64,000 bases of DNA. Origin: Acanthosepion lycidas (lineage: Eukaryota; Mollusca; Cephalopoda; Sepiida; Sepiidae). The position numbers were made by a program, and so were the translations under genes. The stretch's first letter is position 1; every line of letters begins with the position of its first letter. Below the pieces are notes generated by a model, which did not search any database, had not been told where the DNA came from, and saw only the letters and a program-made list of their open reading frames with translations. The stretch spans positions 43,053,232 to 43,117,231 of the forward strand of contig OZ010599.1 in the NCBI GenBank assembly GCA_963932145.1, written 5' to 3'. Shown here piece by piece: positions 43,960 through 56,159 of the stretch.

Positions 43960-45830
43960 TTTTGCCCCAAGCAAGGCAATAAAAGTCACTATATAACAGA
44001 GAATCAGGTTAGCCCAATAAAAGACACACTAGAATGCAAAGAGTAAAAAAAAAACAACTGGGCACAATAAAAGAACAGTATTCAATATCACAGAAGATAA
44101 TGATTGATATTGCATTTAAATTTTTCAAGACTGTAGTTGACAGAAAAGCAAGAAGCCCGAAGAGTTCCACAAGTGAAAAGTGTAAGAGAAAAACTATTAG
44201 TATATATGCGCAATTTCATCAGTGAAATTATGAGATTGATCTTCCAATCTAGTACTGCACTTAAATTTGTGAAGTCAAAATACCAATGAACAATTACTCT
44301 GAAAATATTTATACATGAGGCAAAAAAAAAAAGCTCCATTATGGTGATGGGAAAGTGTCTGAAGAAGAAATGTCAGGTCTGGATTGATAATGTTACTAAT
44401 TCTTTTTTGGATTTTATCAGGCATCTCTAGATACATAGAAAAAGCACCAGACTAGATGGTAAATTTATAAATGTGCAGGAAAAATTGTCTAGCACAACAT
44501 GGTGAATCAACTTTCTTAGCGGAAGACTTAGTAATTAATTCAATATAATCATTCCATTTTATGTCAGTGGGTCAGTAGAAAACATGAGACCAATAAGGTG
44601 CAGTGAGTTGCACTCCTTAGAGGCTAGCATCACCCATACTGACAAAAGGAATAAAAAGTTCTTTATGATGATTAATAGATAGCAGTTTCGTTTTGATTTG
44701 CTAAAATTAACAAGCCACTTTTTGCCCAAATTAACAACAGAATGGATGTCATTTTTGATATCCGCTGTCGATTTGATGTCATTGAATTTTTCAGATATAC
44801 TATTAAGACAGTAGTAAATAGTTGTCCTCAGTATAAATACCAAGTCGATATTGTAAAGTGTCTGTTGAGATTGCGGGGGGTCTACACACCTAACTGATTG
44901 CTCTCTCAAGAACTACAGGGATAATATGGAGATAGAAGAAAGAGACAGGAGATAACAAAAAATAACAGTCCCTTGGAAACCGCAACAACTTGAACAAAAT
45001 GCCTGTGGGACTGACTTCATAAGACAGCATGTCTTGCCAACTGCTGTTTTCCCCAGCTTTTATTCACATGTGGCATCTTACAATGACCAGGATCTTGACC
45101 ATTTGCAGAGAGGCCTTATCTAGCTAGAACTGTCTCACTGCTAAACTGAAAAACCTGGATGTGACTGGTGTTGACAAGCATGTATGTATGCGATCCAAGG
45201 CCTATTTTGTGTCTGTACTAACACATGTTCACTACAGTTAGGAACTGATGAAGTGTTGTAAAATAAGGCAAGAGTGTGTTGAGGTAGGCAGGAAGCACTT
45301 AACTGATTATTCCCCTAAGAATTCGGGGGAGGGGGACAAGTAGAGAAGGGAAAGAGACAGGTGGAAACTAAACGAAACTGAGCAGTAACTAGTGAGACCA
45401 CTGCCTCAGAAAACACAGCATGTCAGACAACATGCAACTTCTGGAACAAAATTCACCAAGGGAATGTCTGACTGCTTGTTTTCCCATCACCCTTTGGCAT
45501 GAGACAGTTGACAAAGACTCAGATCATGACCAGTTACAGAGAGGCCCATATCTGGACATATCAAACTCTTCTGCTGCTAATGGGAGAAAACTTAGTTGTG
45601 AACAACTTTAACAGACATGTTTACATGCAACTCTGGGCCTTTTTTGTGTCTATACTGGCATGTATTCACCACATGAAGGTCATTGATGAAAATAATGAAC
45701 AGAGTGGGTCCAAGAATAGAACTCTGGGGGATGCTTGCATTAATGCAAATTGCTCTAGAGGAGTGGAACTTAACTTTATATTCATGAGATAAATCACACA
45801 CTACCAAATAAAACCACACCACTTCTATTA
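43960..45830 (-). pseudogene. CR1/Jockey-like LINE reverse transcriptase, split by tandem insert
   Basis: On the minus strand 45822-45670 encodes NASIPQSSILGPTLFIIFIN plus DL, the reverse transcriptase motif that precedes the catalytic Asp pair. 44880-44560 continues with TTIYYCLNSISEKF and KKWLVNFSKSK, the palm/thumb region; the Asp-Asp box itself is lost (FILRTT in its place). 44420-43960 holds the C-terminal end shared with the family-2 copies. Between the two halves lie two tandem copies of an unrelated unit (44880-45660). It is a dead copy. Confidence 0.75.
44880..45665. repeat. Two tandem copies of a ~410-bp unit inside a LINE
   Basis: Unit 1 starts near TAACTGATTGCTCTCTCAAG (44891) and unit 2 near TAACTGATTATTCCCCTAAG (45300). 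Matching pairs follow in order: AGAGACAGGAGATAAC / AGAGACAGGTGGAAAC, AGCATGTCTTGCCAAC / AGCATGTCAGACAACAT, GCAGAGAGGCC / ACAGAGAGGCC, and TTTTGTGTCTGTACTAAC / TTTTGTGTCTATACTGGC. Divergence is clear, so the duplication is old. Confidence 0.8.
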
Positions 45831-47270
45831 AACTGTTAAGTCATTTTGTACTCAATAATGGCTACAATTGAAAAGAAATTACTTGAACTTAATGTCAGAT
45901 ATGTTACAACTACTTCTAAAACAAAGATTTAATTAATAAAAGAAACTTTAGAAATAGGAAGCATCACTCTACATTTGTACAATGTTAAGACAATGAAAGT
46001 GAAAAGTCAAGTTCTTAAACTGCTATCATTGCTTAGTGATCTGCTGCTCTAATGTAGCCACAGAACCTTTGCTAGTTTATGCCTACCTGCCTATCTTGTT
46101 TGCCACTGCTGCCCTTAAGGATCACTTATTATGAAGACTAAATTCTCCACCATTACGTTTCCCATCACAGTCAAAAAGTCATTTAGATTTTGGTCATTAA
46201 TAATATACACACATCTGTTAAGCTCTTTAGACCACCATGCTTGTAAAAAGTTTGTAAAGAATATATCCCACTGACTTGATGTTAAATTTTACAGTCATGC
46301 TGAGGTTCCTTTATACTATCAGTATTAATAATATGATATTGAAAAAAAATGCTAATCAATCTAAAGGAAGCATTGTTTGACTAACTTTATCAATTACAAA
46401 TTATCTTAAATTACTGATTTGTTGCCATGATATGAAGACCAAGGCCCCAAAAAATAAACCCTACAATCTTGTTGACTATTCCAGTGTCATCATTCAGTTA
46501 ATGTATTTTGTGCTGCTGTGGCCACCACTTCCCTTCCATCTCACAATTGTGTTTCATGGTGACATTCAAGGTAGAATGGTGCAATGGCTTGCTAGTTTCT
46601 TTTGAACCAGGGGTGTTGAGGTTACTCAGTCCGTCCTCTCAGAAGTTCTGCTCACTGCTAAATCTGTTGACCTCTGAAATGCAGCTCCTACACCTAGGAA
46701 CTGGCCGATTGGCACAGATGAGTTGGTGTTCTCCTTCACCGTTCAGGTCGGGAAAACCTCCTAATTACTCTCACACAGTTTAGCCGGCAGGTTGATGCCA
46801 TTGACTGGAGTCTGGCCATCTCCATGCTCATGCAACTTCTTGGAGCCATGTGTGTGAGTCAGATGTGGACCAGTACTAGTAATGAAGGGTCAACTTTTCA
46901 CTGCAAATGATGATACAAATTGATGATATACTCCTCGACTATTCCAGGACAAAAGAAATTTCTCATGAAATATTTCATCAGCTGCTCCTGGTTGGTTAAA
47001 GACTTTTATATATTACATTAACATATGAATGCTATAATTCAATTAACTTTTCTGTGGCATTATTTATTCTAATTTACAGGTTTGTGAAATCATCACAGGT
47101 TATGTTAACTTAAAAATTTAACCATAAATATTTGTATGAATTATCTGACGAATTTTCTCACCAAAATTATCTAAGTTTTTTTTTTAACTTCATAAATATC
47201 AAAATGATACTGGAAATTGTTGCATGATAGATTTAGCATAGTAAATAATGGTCATTTCTTTAAATCTGTT
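45831..47270. other. Intron; GC-richer unassigned block at 46500-46890
   Basis: 46500-46890 is clearly GC-richer than its surroundings (TGTGCTGCTGTGGCCACCAC, AACTGGCCGATTGGCACAGA, TTAGCCGGCAGGTTGATGCC) and probably another mobile element piece. I cannot name it. No exon seen elsewhere. Confidence 0.4.
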
Positions 47271-47274
47271 CATT

Positions 47275-47765
47275 CTTAGACATGCCTAAAATTTTGACAG
47301 GAATCTTGTGTATGACAAACTATATCCACCAGCAAAGCTTCTGATTAGGAGATTGGAGGTTTCAAGGAGTGTGGAACCACTTTTTAATTGTTGTTGTTCT
47401 CATGTCCGCCCTGACTCAGGGTGGTACCATCTGTTATGGTCCAAGCTATGGCCAAATAGAGGACCCCCCATACAAAAATAATAAGAAAGTATAAAAATAC
47501 CAGTAGTACATTTTCATAGTAAAACAAAACAAAAATTGTTACTAGCAATACATTTTTAACAAAAAACAAAATATTAGCAGCAATAAATTTTTAATAAAAA
47601 TAAAAAAAAGTATTACCAACAATATATTTTTAACCAAAAAAAAAAAAAAAAAAGAAAATTACCATCAATTCATTTTCAACAAAGAAATTACTAATTACAA
47701 AGAAAATTAAATCCTGGCATTAAATGAACCAGAGTTATGTCATTAAACAAACAAAATTTTGACAG
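47275..47765. repeat. Dispersed repeat X, copy 3
   Basis: GTATGACAAACTATATCCAC, CAAAGCTTCTGATTAGGAGA and TTAATTGTTGTTGTTCTCATG, then an internal array (ACTAGCAATACATTTTTAAC, ACCAACAATATATTTTTAAC) at about 47495-47700. Confidence 0.65.
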
Positions 47766-47769
47766 TTAA

Positions 47770-48330
47770 ATGACTGGGAAATTCTGCTGCAGTAAGATCA
47801 TAGTTTTCAAGTGTAGCTATTAGTATTATAACTAACATGTCATGAAAGACCTCCTTGCTGGATGTGAGTGAAGACATTAGTACAACTAGTTGTGGTCCCT
47901 GTGTTTGCATCACTGCTAGCTCTTGTCATTGTTGGATGTCTGTCTCCATGCATATGTTGTTCAATGCCTTAGCTTTGTCCTATGTATAGTGTTTTTTGTT
48001 TTTTGGGTTTTTTTTTTATCCTTTCTTAGATTTAATAATTGTGACACAAGTTGTTTTAGTTTTGCACTGTTAGTTGTATTTTCTGCTTGCAAAAAAAACA
48101 AAAAAAAAAAAACCCTGATTTTTGTGAGTTCCTTGCAGTTAAAAGCTAATAATGCACTGCTGACATTTTTAAAATGTGTGTGTGTGTGTACAAATACAAT
48201 GTACATGTATGTATGCATGAGGAGATGCTGAAGAGTTTTCAGTCTGACCCACCCACTGACTAAATGACCAGACAGCAGTTTTCTTTTTAAACTTTATCTT
48301 TTTTTTTTTTTTTTTTATATGTCTTCTTGG
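47770..48330. repeat. Dispersed repeat Y, copy 1
   Basis: GTAAGATCATAGTTTTCAAG, CTCCTTGCTGGATGTGAGTG, ACAACTAGTTGTGGTCCCTG and AAGCTAATAATGCACTGCTG match 53455-53960 in the same order, including the poly-A before CTTGATTTTTGTGAG. Copy 1 then has a (GT)n and poly-T (48300-48317). Confidence 0.85.
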
Positions 48331-49540
48331 TTGAACTAAGAATTTTTCATCCCCTCCTCATATGTAATTACATTTTTACCCCTATATGTATTTATAGTAC
48401 TAAAGTGGCAGGGACTTTTATTTTATATGAATAGCCCTAAATATGTCGTCCTTATGTAGAGGGAAGAAACAGTAAGAGACATAAAAGAAATAATATAAAA
48501 ATTTGATTTGATCCCAAAACATCTTATAATTCTGTCTGTCCCTCCTTTAGTTAGCATGGCCATTACGCCCTGCCAATACCTCATAAATAATGGACTATTC
48601 TGTTTCAATCATTGAAAATATGGAAAAGACATATCAGAGATGCTATTTAGTTTCAGTGAGAAAATAAGTGTTTGATGGCTATTTCAGGGAAATAGAAAAT
48701 GTTAACAATTTCAAATTTTTCATTTGTATCCCCTTACTTCATAAAATAATGACCAGCATTCATATTTATGATTGTTATTGTAATATTTTGTTAAAGTTGT
48801 TAAGCTCAAATATTTAATAATGCAATAGGGAAATCTTTTACAGATACTTTATTATTGCAGAACTCAATATGAGCTTATTCAATCATTAACTTAAGAATTA
48901 AGACTCATCAGAAAATTAATATAGGAAATATAAAATTAAATTGTTAAATTTTCATGGGTATTTCTAGTTTTACATATTGGCTGTTTTTAATCTATATCAC
49001 AGATTTGTTCAACAAATACATCAAGACTTCATTTATTCTAGTGAGTGCATATGAGGAGAGTGCTGAACAGTCCTTGGCCTGACCCACATGTCATTCTACT
49101 CCAAAAATATGATGGTAGGTCAAATTGAAAACTTTTCAGCACCCCTTCATTATTTATTGACACAACAACTTCTGGTGGCGAGGGGAAAGTAAAATGATTT
49201 TATTTTAATTTTAAATTCATTTGAGCTCAGTCTGTGTAGGCTAAGTGAACTAGTGTGTTTTCTTCTCATTACCCACTTACTTTAATACTACTCAGCTTTT
49301 GTCAATTTCTGCATTAACAGACTATGACTGTAAGAGAGAAACTTGATTAGCACGGAATTTCAAGTTTTTAACCTAAAAATTTTTTTAGCACTCAGTCTGT
49401 AGATTAGGCCTTAGAAAGCATGAAGTTATTCTAGGTGGTGAGGAATTAGTGTTTACTGACAGATACAATAGGGTTATTATACAAGAGGGTGATGAAAAGT
49501 TCCCAACTCTCTGATATTAGGAAATTGGACCAAAGTATCC
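48331..49540. other. Intron, nothing recognised
   Basis: AT-rich sequence. 49030-49140 and 49490-49540 have phrases shared with repeat Y tails (AACTTTTCAGCACCCC, AAAAGTTCCCAACTC). Confidence 0.4.
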
Positions 49541-49544
49541 CTTG

Positions 49545-49594
49545 TTTCACTCCCCTTGTGTCTTAGTGATATTATCACCTTACTTGGGGTGAAT

Positions 49595-49646
<52 letters not shown>

Positions 49647-49860
49647 AAAGGACAAATACTTTGTTGGTTTTTTTTTGTTTTTTTTTTCTTTAAGTAAAGA
49701 CTTCTTGGTCAGGTTGAAAACCTTTCAGCATTCTCTTGTAGGAATAAATAAATTAAAAGTTTTTTATTTTTATTATTTGTTGTTGCATGAAACCTGTAGG
49801 CCTGATAGTTTCAGAAACATGTACTGGAAGGATTTTATTTTTAACTAAATGCTTTTGAAC
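49545..49860 (+). mobile_element. LINE 3' tail plus T/A homopolymer palindrome
   Basis: CACTCCCCTTGTGTCTTAGT and GGGGTGAATTGA are the family-2/3 LINE 3' end. They are followed by about 29 T and then about 24 A (49598-49650), a perfect simple palindrome. Confidence 0.65.
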
Positions 49861-49861
49861 C

Positions 49862-50412
49862 ACTCCAGTAAGTACCCGACTCCTCATGCTATCCTCTATT
49901 TTTACAAGACCCATATCAGACCCAAAGTAGAGTACTGTTATATTTGGTAGGGAGCTGCCAAGTCCTCACTTTCCATTCTCAATAGTACAAAAGCATTTCC
50001 AAGTCCTTTAAGGTGACAAATTATTTTCTACCCTCGAACCTCTCTTACAGGTGGGTTGTGACAAGCCTCTTCCTGCTCTATCACTACTTCTGTGGAAAGT
50101 GCCCGAATGAACTACATTCCTTGGTTCCTCCAGGTCTAACCTTCACAGCTAGGACCTGCCATGCCACTTATATTGTAGCAAACCACCCACATTCCCTCTG
50201 TATTCTGTCAGTTCCACTCTAACAGCTTCTTCCTGTGAACCACTGCTCTGTAGAACTGACTTTCAAGAGGATGTTTCCCCAAGCACTCAATTCTTAACCT
50301 GTTCAAGTCTAGGATTATCTTCCCCTCCTATCCATATAAATTGCTTCTTAACATAACCCTCTACCATAAGTGGCCACTGGGCCTTGTACAGGGTGAACCT
50401 TATTGTATAAAA
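49862..50412 (+). mobile_element. LINE C-terminal fragment (family 3), copy 2
   Basis: CCAGTAAGTACCCGACTCCT, then frames encoding KTHIRPKVEYCYIW (a reverse transcriptase thumb-like phrase), YRWVVTSLFLLYHYFCGKCP and NELHSLVPPGLTF. It ends in GGGCCTTGTACAGGGTGAAC like copy 1 at 43650. Frameshifts occur. Confidence 0.75.
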
Positions 50413-50844
50413 AAAAAACACTGCTTAAGACAATGTTGCTATCTTGTTTTTGTAGTCTTGCCATCAAAGCTATAATGACAAGTTTTTTTTTGTTGTTCTT
50501 AATAAAAATAACTGGTACTGGTGTCTAAAGCAAAAATGAAAAATTGTGCTAGCAACTAAAAACAAATGTTTTATGGGAAAAATTTATTGAAAATATAGCA
50601 CATAAACATAGTATTTGAAAAATATTTTTATTGCCTAAGCTGGATGTTATAAAGTTGGAGTTTGAAGTCAGACTTAGTAATTGATCTCTGGTAGTCAATG
50701 TGTTAGATCAATTGATTTCGTTTAACTTTCATTAAGTTTTCAAAAGCGTTTACTCAGTTTACTTAAAAATAGAGTCCTTCTGGTAGACAGTTATGAAATT
50801 TTTTTTCTACAGAAATTCTATTATGAAAATGCATTGCAAATCAT

Positions 50845-50848
<4 letters not shown>

Positions 50849-50882
<34 letters not shown>
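50849..50882. repeat. (TA)n microsatellite
   Basis: About 16 TA copies between two short direct repeats (ATTATGAAAATGCATTGCAAAT / ATTATAAAAATGCATGGCAAAT). Confidence 0.9.
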
Positions 50883-50884
<2 letters not shown>

Positions 50885-51139
50885 AGTTGTTTTATTATAA
50901 AAATGCATGGCAAATTGTTTAATATAAAAACTGTATGAAAATGATAAAAATCGGAGATGCACACTCATTAAATGTTACTCTCGTACAAAAGTCCTTTGTT
51001 ATTACAGGATTTATCTGCTCTACTCAAGGTTTAGAATAACAAATGAATTGTTTCTGTTCTTTATAAAAAAAACCTGTTCACTTACTACTATATTATTTTT
51101 TCAATGTGAGGAGAGAAAAGATAAATATGAAATTATTGG

Positions 51140-51545
51140 CAACACACTTTCCTTTTGCCATAACATAGCTTCCCTGTGCCTTTTCTATAAATAATTCCAT
51201 GGCAATTGTTCTAATGAGCTCTCATCCTTGGTATCTCAACCACATGAATTTAAGCATACCACTACAACTAGGTTTCATCGTTTTACTATTGAAATTAGCT
51301 AGCTGTAACTGTAAGTTCTATTCTAATACTTTCTTTTCTCATACTTCTTGCCTGTGGAACTCTCTTTTGGCTTCTTCTTTCCCTGACACCTACAATTTTC
51401 AAAAATTTAAATACAACTTCAATCACCATCTTATATCTCTTCTTCTTTTTTTGTCTTTTCTCCTAACTAATGTCTTCTCAATCTCTTTCATTCCCTGGCA
51501 TTTTAGTGGCATTATGACCTTGCTTGGGGTGAAATGATTATGTTG
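51140..51545 (+). mobile_element. CR1/Jockey-like LINE 3' end (family 2), best copy
   Basis: The plus-strand frame 51199-51537 encodes NTFFSHTSCLWNSLLASSFP, then DTYNFQKFKYNFNHHL, the typical final segment (SFF.RT...WN.LP...F.....L..FK..V..HL) of CR1/Jockey-like LINE proteins. The unit ends in GCTTGGGGTGAAATGATTAT. No upstream reverse transcriptase domain is attached, so it is a 5'-truncated copy. Confidence 0.8.
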
Positions 51546-53430
51546 ATCATTTGATGAAAGAAGAATTAACAGGTGTTTGTATTTTAATTCAATTTGTATA
51601 TACAGCAAAACCAGTCAGCCAGAGGTAACAAAAGAGGGAGAAGAGAGTAAAAAGGAAGAGAATAAAGATGGAAAAAACTAATTCTTTTAATGTTGATTGA
51701 AAAATTACCTTTTTGTTTTTCTTCACATCATGACCCAAGCCTCACTCATTGTACAGGGTTCTACAGAAATTCCCTCCACATAATGTCATGGTGCCTTCAT
51801 CTAGTTAATGTCTTATGCAGGAGGTATTTTCTGCTGCACCATTTGTAGCACATAGATTGGGTGGAGAATGAAAATTCTGAAGAGTCAATGTAAACAGGGG
51901 CGCACAGAGACTCTATAACTTGATTCATGTTTTCTTTTGACCATTGTTTTACATTGAAAAATATTGTCTTTTTTCTCTCCCTTGAAAAGGATCAATGAGA
52001 GTTATTAATTATGGAAACAATATTGGAACTTGAAGCTTCTACTCTGTTCACACTAGCTGGCCAATCAAGGTGGTCATCTTGGCAATCATGTCACCCTTTT
52101 AAAATTGTTTCTTTAATTTGTTTTCACAAATCCAGACTTTTCCTTGTGATAAGCTTGTAAACTAGTAAACATATTCTCTCTGTTTCTTGCATAAACGTCT
52201 TTTTTTATCTTTAATTAAGTTTCTTCTTTTTGTTTTCTGTTTCTCAATGACATATATGTGCTAAGGTCATTTATTGCAGGGATGAGTTTAGCATAAGAGG
52301 AGCAGGCAAAAATTGCCTTGGTAGACCCCTTAAAAATGAGGGCACAGCAGCAATTTTTTTAGAATTTGCAAAATTTGTTTTTTTTTTTTTATTTGTAAAA
52401 AGTAATATTAGCTTAAAATATTTAAAGAAATAAATAAAAAGCTTTAAAATCAAATATTTTTGACAAAATGATACATTGCAGTGGAACATTTTCAAGAAAG
52501 AAATCAAACATTGCAACATTATTAGCTTATGTTATGAAAAGAACGAGATTACTGTATTACTGTATAAAAATATAAAAGGTTTTTCAGCATAAAATCAAAA
52601 CAACTATTGAAACAAAAAATATGTACAGTAAAAATGTCAAACAAAACAATCCTTTATTTTCCAACATGATTATTAATTACGAATTTCTTATAGATAAAAA
52701 TATTTTCACCACTAATTTTTGTTGCCTAGTATTCAAAAGAACTTCCTCTACTCAGACAATCTGTCAGAATCGAAAAACATTAATTTTCTATTCTTTTAGA
52801 TGGTGAGTTCTGTTTACAATACAACCTCAAACTGATCCTTGACTTTTTGACATACATGTAGTTTTCTTTCCTTTTTAAGGGGACCAGTCTATTTAAGTAT
52901 TGCTGTTTTAAAATGAAATGTATTATTACTCTGTAATGTGTGTGTAATGTTCATTTCATTTCATTTCCGGTAGGCATAAGTGTTGCAAGATTGAAATAAA
53001 CTTGTAAACATTTGTTGAAATGCCTTTCACTACTTGTTTACTTTGAAAATATATCTGCATAGGGCTCTAGCCAGATTTTTTCTTGGGAAATCTCACCGAC
53101 CACCTTATTAAGAAAAACGTAACATTTTTGCTCTTAATTTTTTAATATTTTATGTTATTTTTTATTTTTTCTGAAGTTGAAGGCAAAAATTGCTGCAGAC
53201 GTGGCTTATTTTTTAAGGGCACCTGGGCATTAAATACGGGCACCACAACATTTTGCCATGGTGCCGTAATCTAAACTCATCCCTGCTTATTGTGCATATT
53301 CTTTCACTTTTCTTTTTCTACATTCTGTACTTTTTTTCCTCTTCTGACAAATACCTTACAAAGTATTTATTTCTTCACCAAATCCTGGCTCATTTTGAAC
53401 CAGAAGTCAGTAATTTTGACAGCTCTTAAA
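51546..53430. other. Intron, largely unassigned
   Basis: It holds one doubtful exon-like segment (51606-51624, see findings) and otherwise AT-rich DNA. 52270-52340 and 53170-53290 share phrases in opposite orientation (GATGAGTTTAGCATAAGAGG; GTGCCGTAATCTAAACTCAT), which may be the two ends of an element. Confidence 0.4.
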
Positions 53431-53454
53431 TGACTCAACTGCAAATTATGGGAA

Positions 53455-53865
53455 AATCTGCTGTAGTAAGATCATAGTTTTAAAGTGTAACTAACACACT
53501 ATGAAAGGCCTCCTTGCTGGATGTGAGTGAAGACATTTCTGTACAACTAGTTGTGGTCCCTGTGTTTGCATCACTGCTAGAGCTCTTGTCATTGTTGGAT
53601 GTTTGTCTTCATGCATATGTTGATTCTTTGGGGTTTTTGGGGATTTTTTTGATTTTTTTGGGTTTTTTTTTATTTTTTTTTTATTTTTTTTATCCCTTCT
53701 TTGCACTGTTAGTTTTATTTTCTGTTTACAAAAAAAAAAAAAAAAAAATCTTGATTTTTGTGAGTTTCTTGCAGTTAAAAGCTAATAATGCACTGCTGTC
53801 AGTGTCAGGGGCGCTGAAAAGCTGTCAGCCTGACCTACTTTCCAAAATCAGACCATATTATGTTG

Positions 53866-53897
<32 letters not shown>

Positions 53898-53960
53898 GGC
53901 TTCTTGATAGAGCCAAGAACTTCTCAGTTCAGCCACTCCCATAGGTATATGTTTATTTCC
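53455..53960. repeat. Dispersed repeat Y, copy 2
   Basis: Same order of phrases as copy 1 at 47770, 5.7 kb away and in the same orientation, with scattered differences. Confidence 0.85.
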
Positions 53961-54041
53961 TTGAGATCTAATTCCCAGCTAAGGTTAAGGGGGCTGGACA
54001 ATTTTTGTTCCCCTTCCCCAGTAAAATAAAGGCTGTATTAT

Positions 54042-54450
54042 AAGTGTTTCTCAACCTTTTTAAGCAACGGCAGACTTAGGAGCAAACAAATATATCACAG
54101 CACATTTAGCAAAATTTTTAAAGGTTGGCCTTTAAATTATAAAATAAAACCATAAATTTTGAATTAAACAGAAAATGTTGAATACAATTATATGATAAAA
54201 ACGTTTATATGCATTTATTCAATTAATGGAAAAACTTTAAAAACTTAAAAAAAACTTAAAAAAAATGATTATTAAGACAAAGTATGTAAAATAATATAAT
54301 CAAAGAATAGTGAAAATAATTATTTGAAATTATCATTTATGCAAATACACACACACACACACATGTATCCTGTAACAATATTTTGCAGCACACTTAAGAG
54401 TATTGCATACCACACTAGTGTGCCGTGGCACAGCGGTTGAGAATCACTGT
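54042..54450. mobile_element. hAT-like non-autonomous element, copy 2
   Basis: AGTGTTTCTCAACCTTTTTA at the left and GGTTGAGAATCACTG at the right. The flanks TATTATA and TATTTTA fit a decayed 8-bp target duplication. The inner sequence is parallel to copy 1 (ATATCACAGCAC, AGCAAAATTTTTAAAGG, GCACACTTAAGA). Confidence 0.65.
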
Positions 54451-54981
54451 ATTTTAAGATGCTTTTTCAAGAAGCACAAATATAAATCAGTATTTTATTT
54501 ATTAAATTTTTGGTACTTAATCAGTCAGCATATTTTCAAATTATTTTGTAAACAAAATACAAGCATAAGATTTTTTGGTATATTTTATTATGGGTACTCG
54601 ATGTACCCCTATCAGTGACTTCATGTTTCTTATTTCACTATCTTAATCCCCAAAAATCTTTAAAATGCATATATGGCTCATATCAGTATTATAAAAGAAT
54701 TTTTCTTTTTTTTTCTTTTCAATACAAGTGTTTTTTGTTGTTTTTTTTGTTTTGTTTTTTGTTGTTGTTTTTTTTTTTTTTTTTTTTTTTTTCAGGTAAA
54801 CAACATCTATGTTTTTATTTTTTCCTGTATACAATCCTATCACCTGTCAGCTTGATCTAGTAGTGTGCTTATGTATGTCGGTATAGATAGTATTTTTAAT
54901 AGTTTTAGCTTATGTATTAAATCAGTACACTAGCTTATATTGTTATCATTGCTGGCTTAATTTTTGTTGTCAGTGTTTATA

Positions 54982-55058
54982 TTAGGTTGGTGCAAAAATA
55001 ATGACGTAATAACGTCAAAAAACGACATTATTACGTCATTATTTTTGCACCAACCTAA
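54982..55058. mobile_element. Mariner-type palindromic MITE, copy 7
   Basis: 77 bp and almost perfectly self-complementary: TTAGGTTGGTGCAAAAATAA + TGACGTAATAACGTC and back, TA at both sides. Confidence 0.93.
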
Positions 55059-56159
55059 TATATAAAAGAATTTTGGTGAAATTGTGAATTGGATCAAGCT
55101 TACTGGCTAAAACTGGTGTCATTTCTTTATAAGGCTTAAGATGCAAGCAGAGGTTATCTTTATTTTTTGTTATTTATTTGCTATTGGTGCCTATTGATTT
55201 AATACAGAAATGCCCAACTGGAGGGCCATAAACTTAATAACATTTTCTCATTTCCTCCTGTGCATTATTTGATTCTTTATCAAATCAGTGATATGTAAAA
55301 AGAAGTTCACTCGTTGCTTAAAATGTATTAATTTTTCTCTACAGGTAACTACAGCATATCTAAATTCTTTGCTTATTCATTTATTTTTTTTTATTAAAAT
55401 ATGAAATTCGTTTGTTTCTGTTTTTTTTTCTTTCTTTTTTTTTAAAGTCATCTATAAATATATGCATGTATTTATCATCTATAAATATATATATGCATGT
55501 ATTTTTCCATATGTTGAGCAAGTTTGCATTTAAGACATAAATATACTGAATTTAAATTACATGATCCTGAAGCTCTTAATGTTATGACTACAGAGTTTTT
55601 ATAAAGCCTTATTTGAAAAACAAATACTTTTTTCCGATTCCTCACACACCTACCGATGACTCTTATGAGTCGAAAGCTTGGATCTAATACAAATTTTGGT
55701 GATATGTTATATCTACAACAGCCACATTTGTGAAAAGTTATTTGCATTTCAGATCAATAAATTGAATACAGGTTGAGTATCCTTCATCCAAAATTCCAAA
55801 ATCCAAAAGTTTTTCAGGTGTTGACATGACTTGCCACAAATGGAAAATTTCAGAAATCACTGGGAAGGTTTCTAGGTGGAGATTCCCTTGCCCAGTTATG
55901 TAGCCTACGTTGGTGTCAGTATTTTGCTAGCGATCGTCGCTGCAACATTGTTTCATGCCCAGTAAAGATATTATTCAAGATGTCAAAAAGTCCAGCATTT
56001 ATATATTTTTGTATAGTGATCATATCTTTTTTGCACATACAGAAAGTGCAAAACATTATTTTTATGTGAAATCTTAATTTTACCACTTGAAATTCATGTG
56101 AGCTTTACATGACTAGCATCATGACCTGTATCTGTATGTACACAAAATTTATTAAATTT

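Noticed and set aside
47080..47098. 19-nt exon between TTTACAG and CAG|GTTATG
   Set aside because: Length breaks the frame after a phase-0 exon, the peptide VCEIIT has no support, and the donor is weak.
54790..54860. Exon after the long T tract and TTTCAG
   Set aside because: The frame encodes only aromatic/Leu-rich intronic sequence and ends in a stop with no donor.
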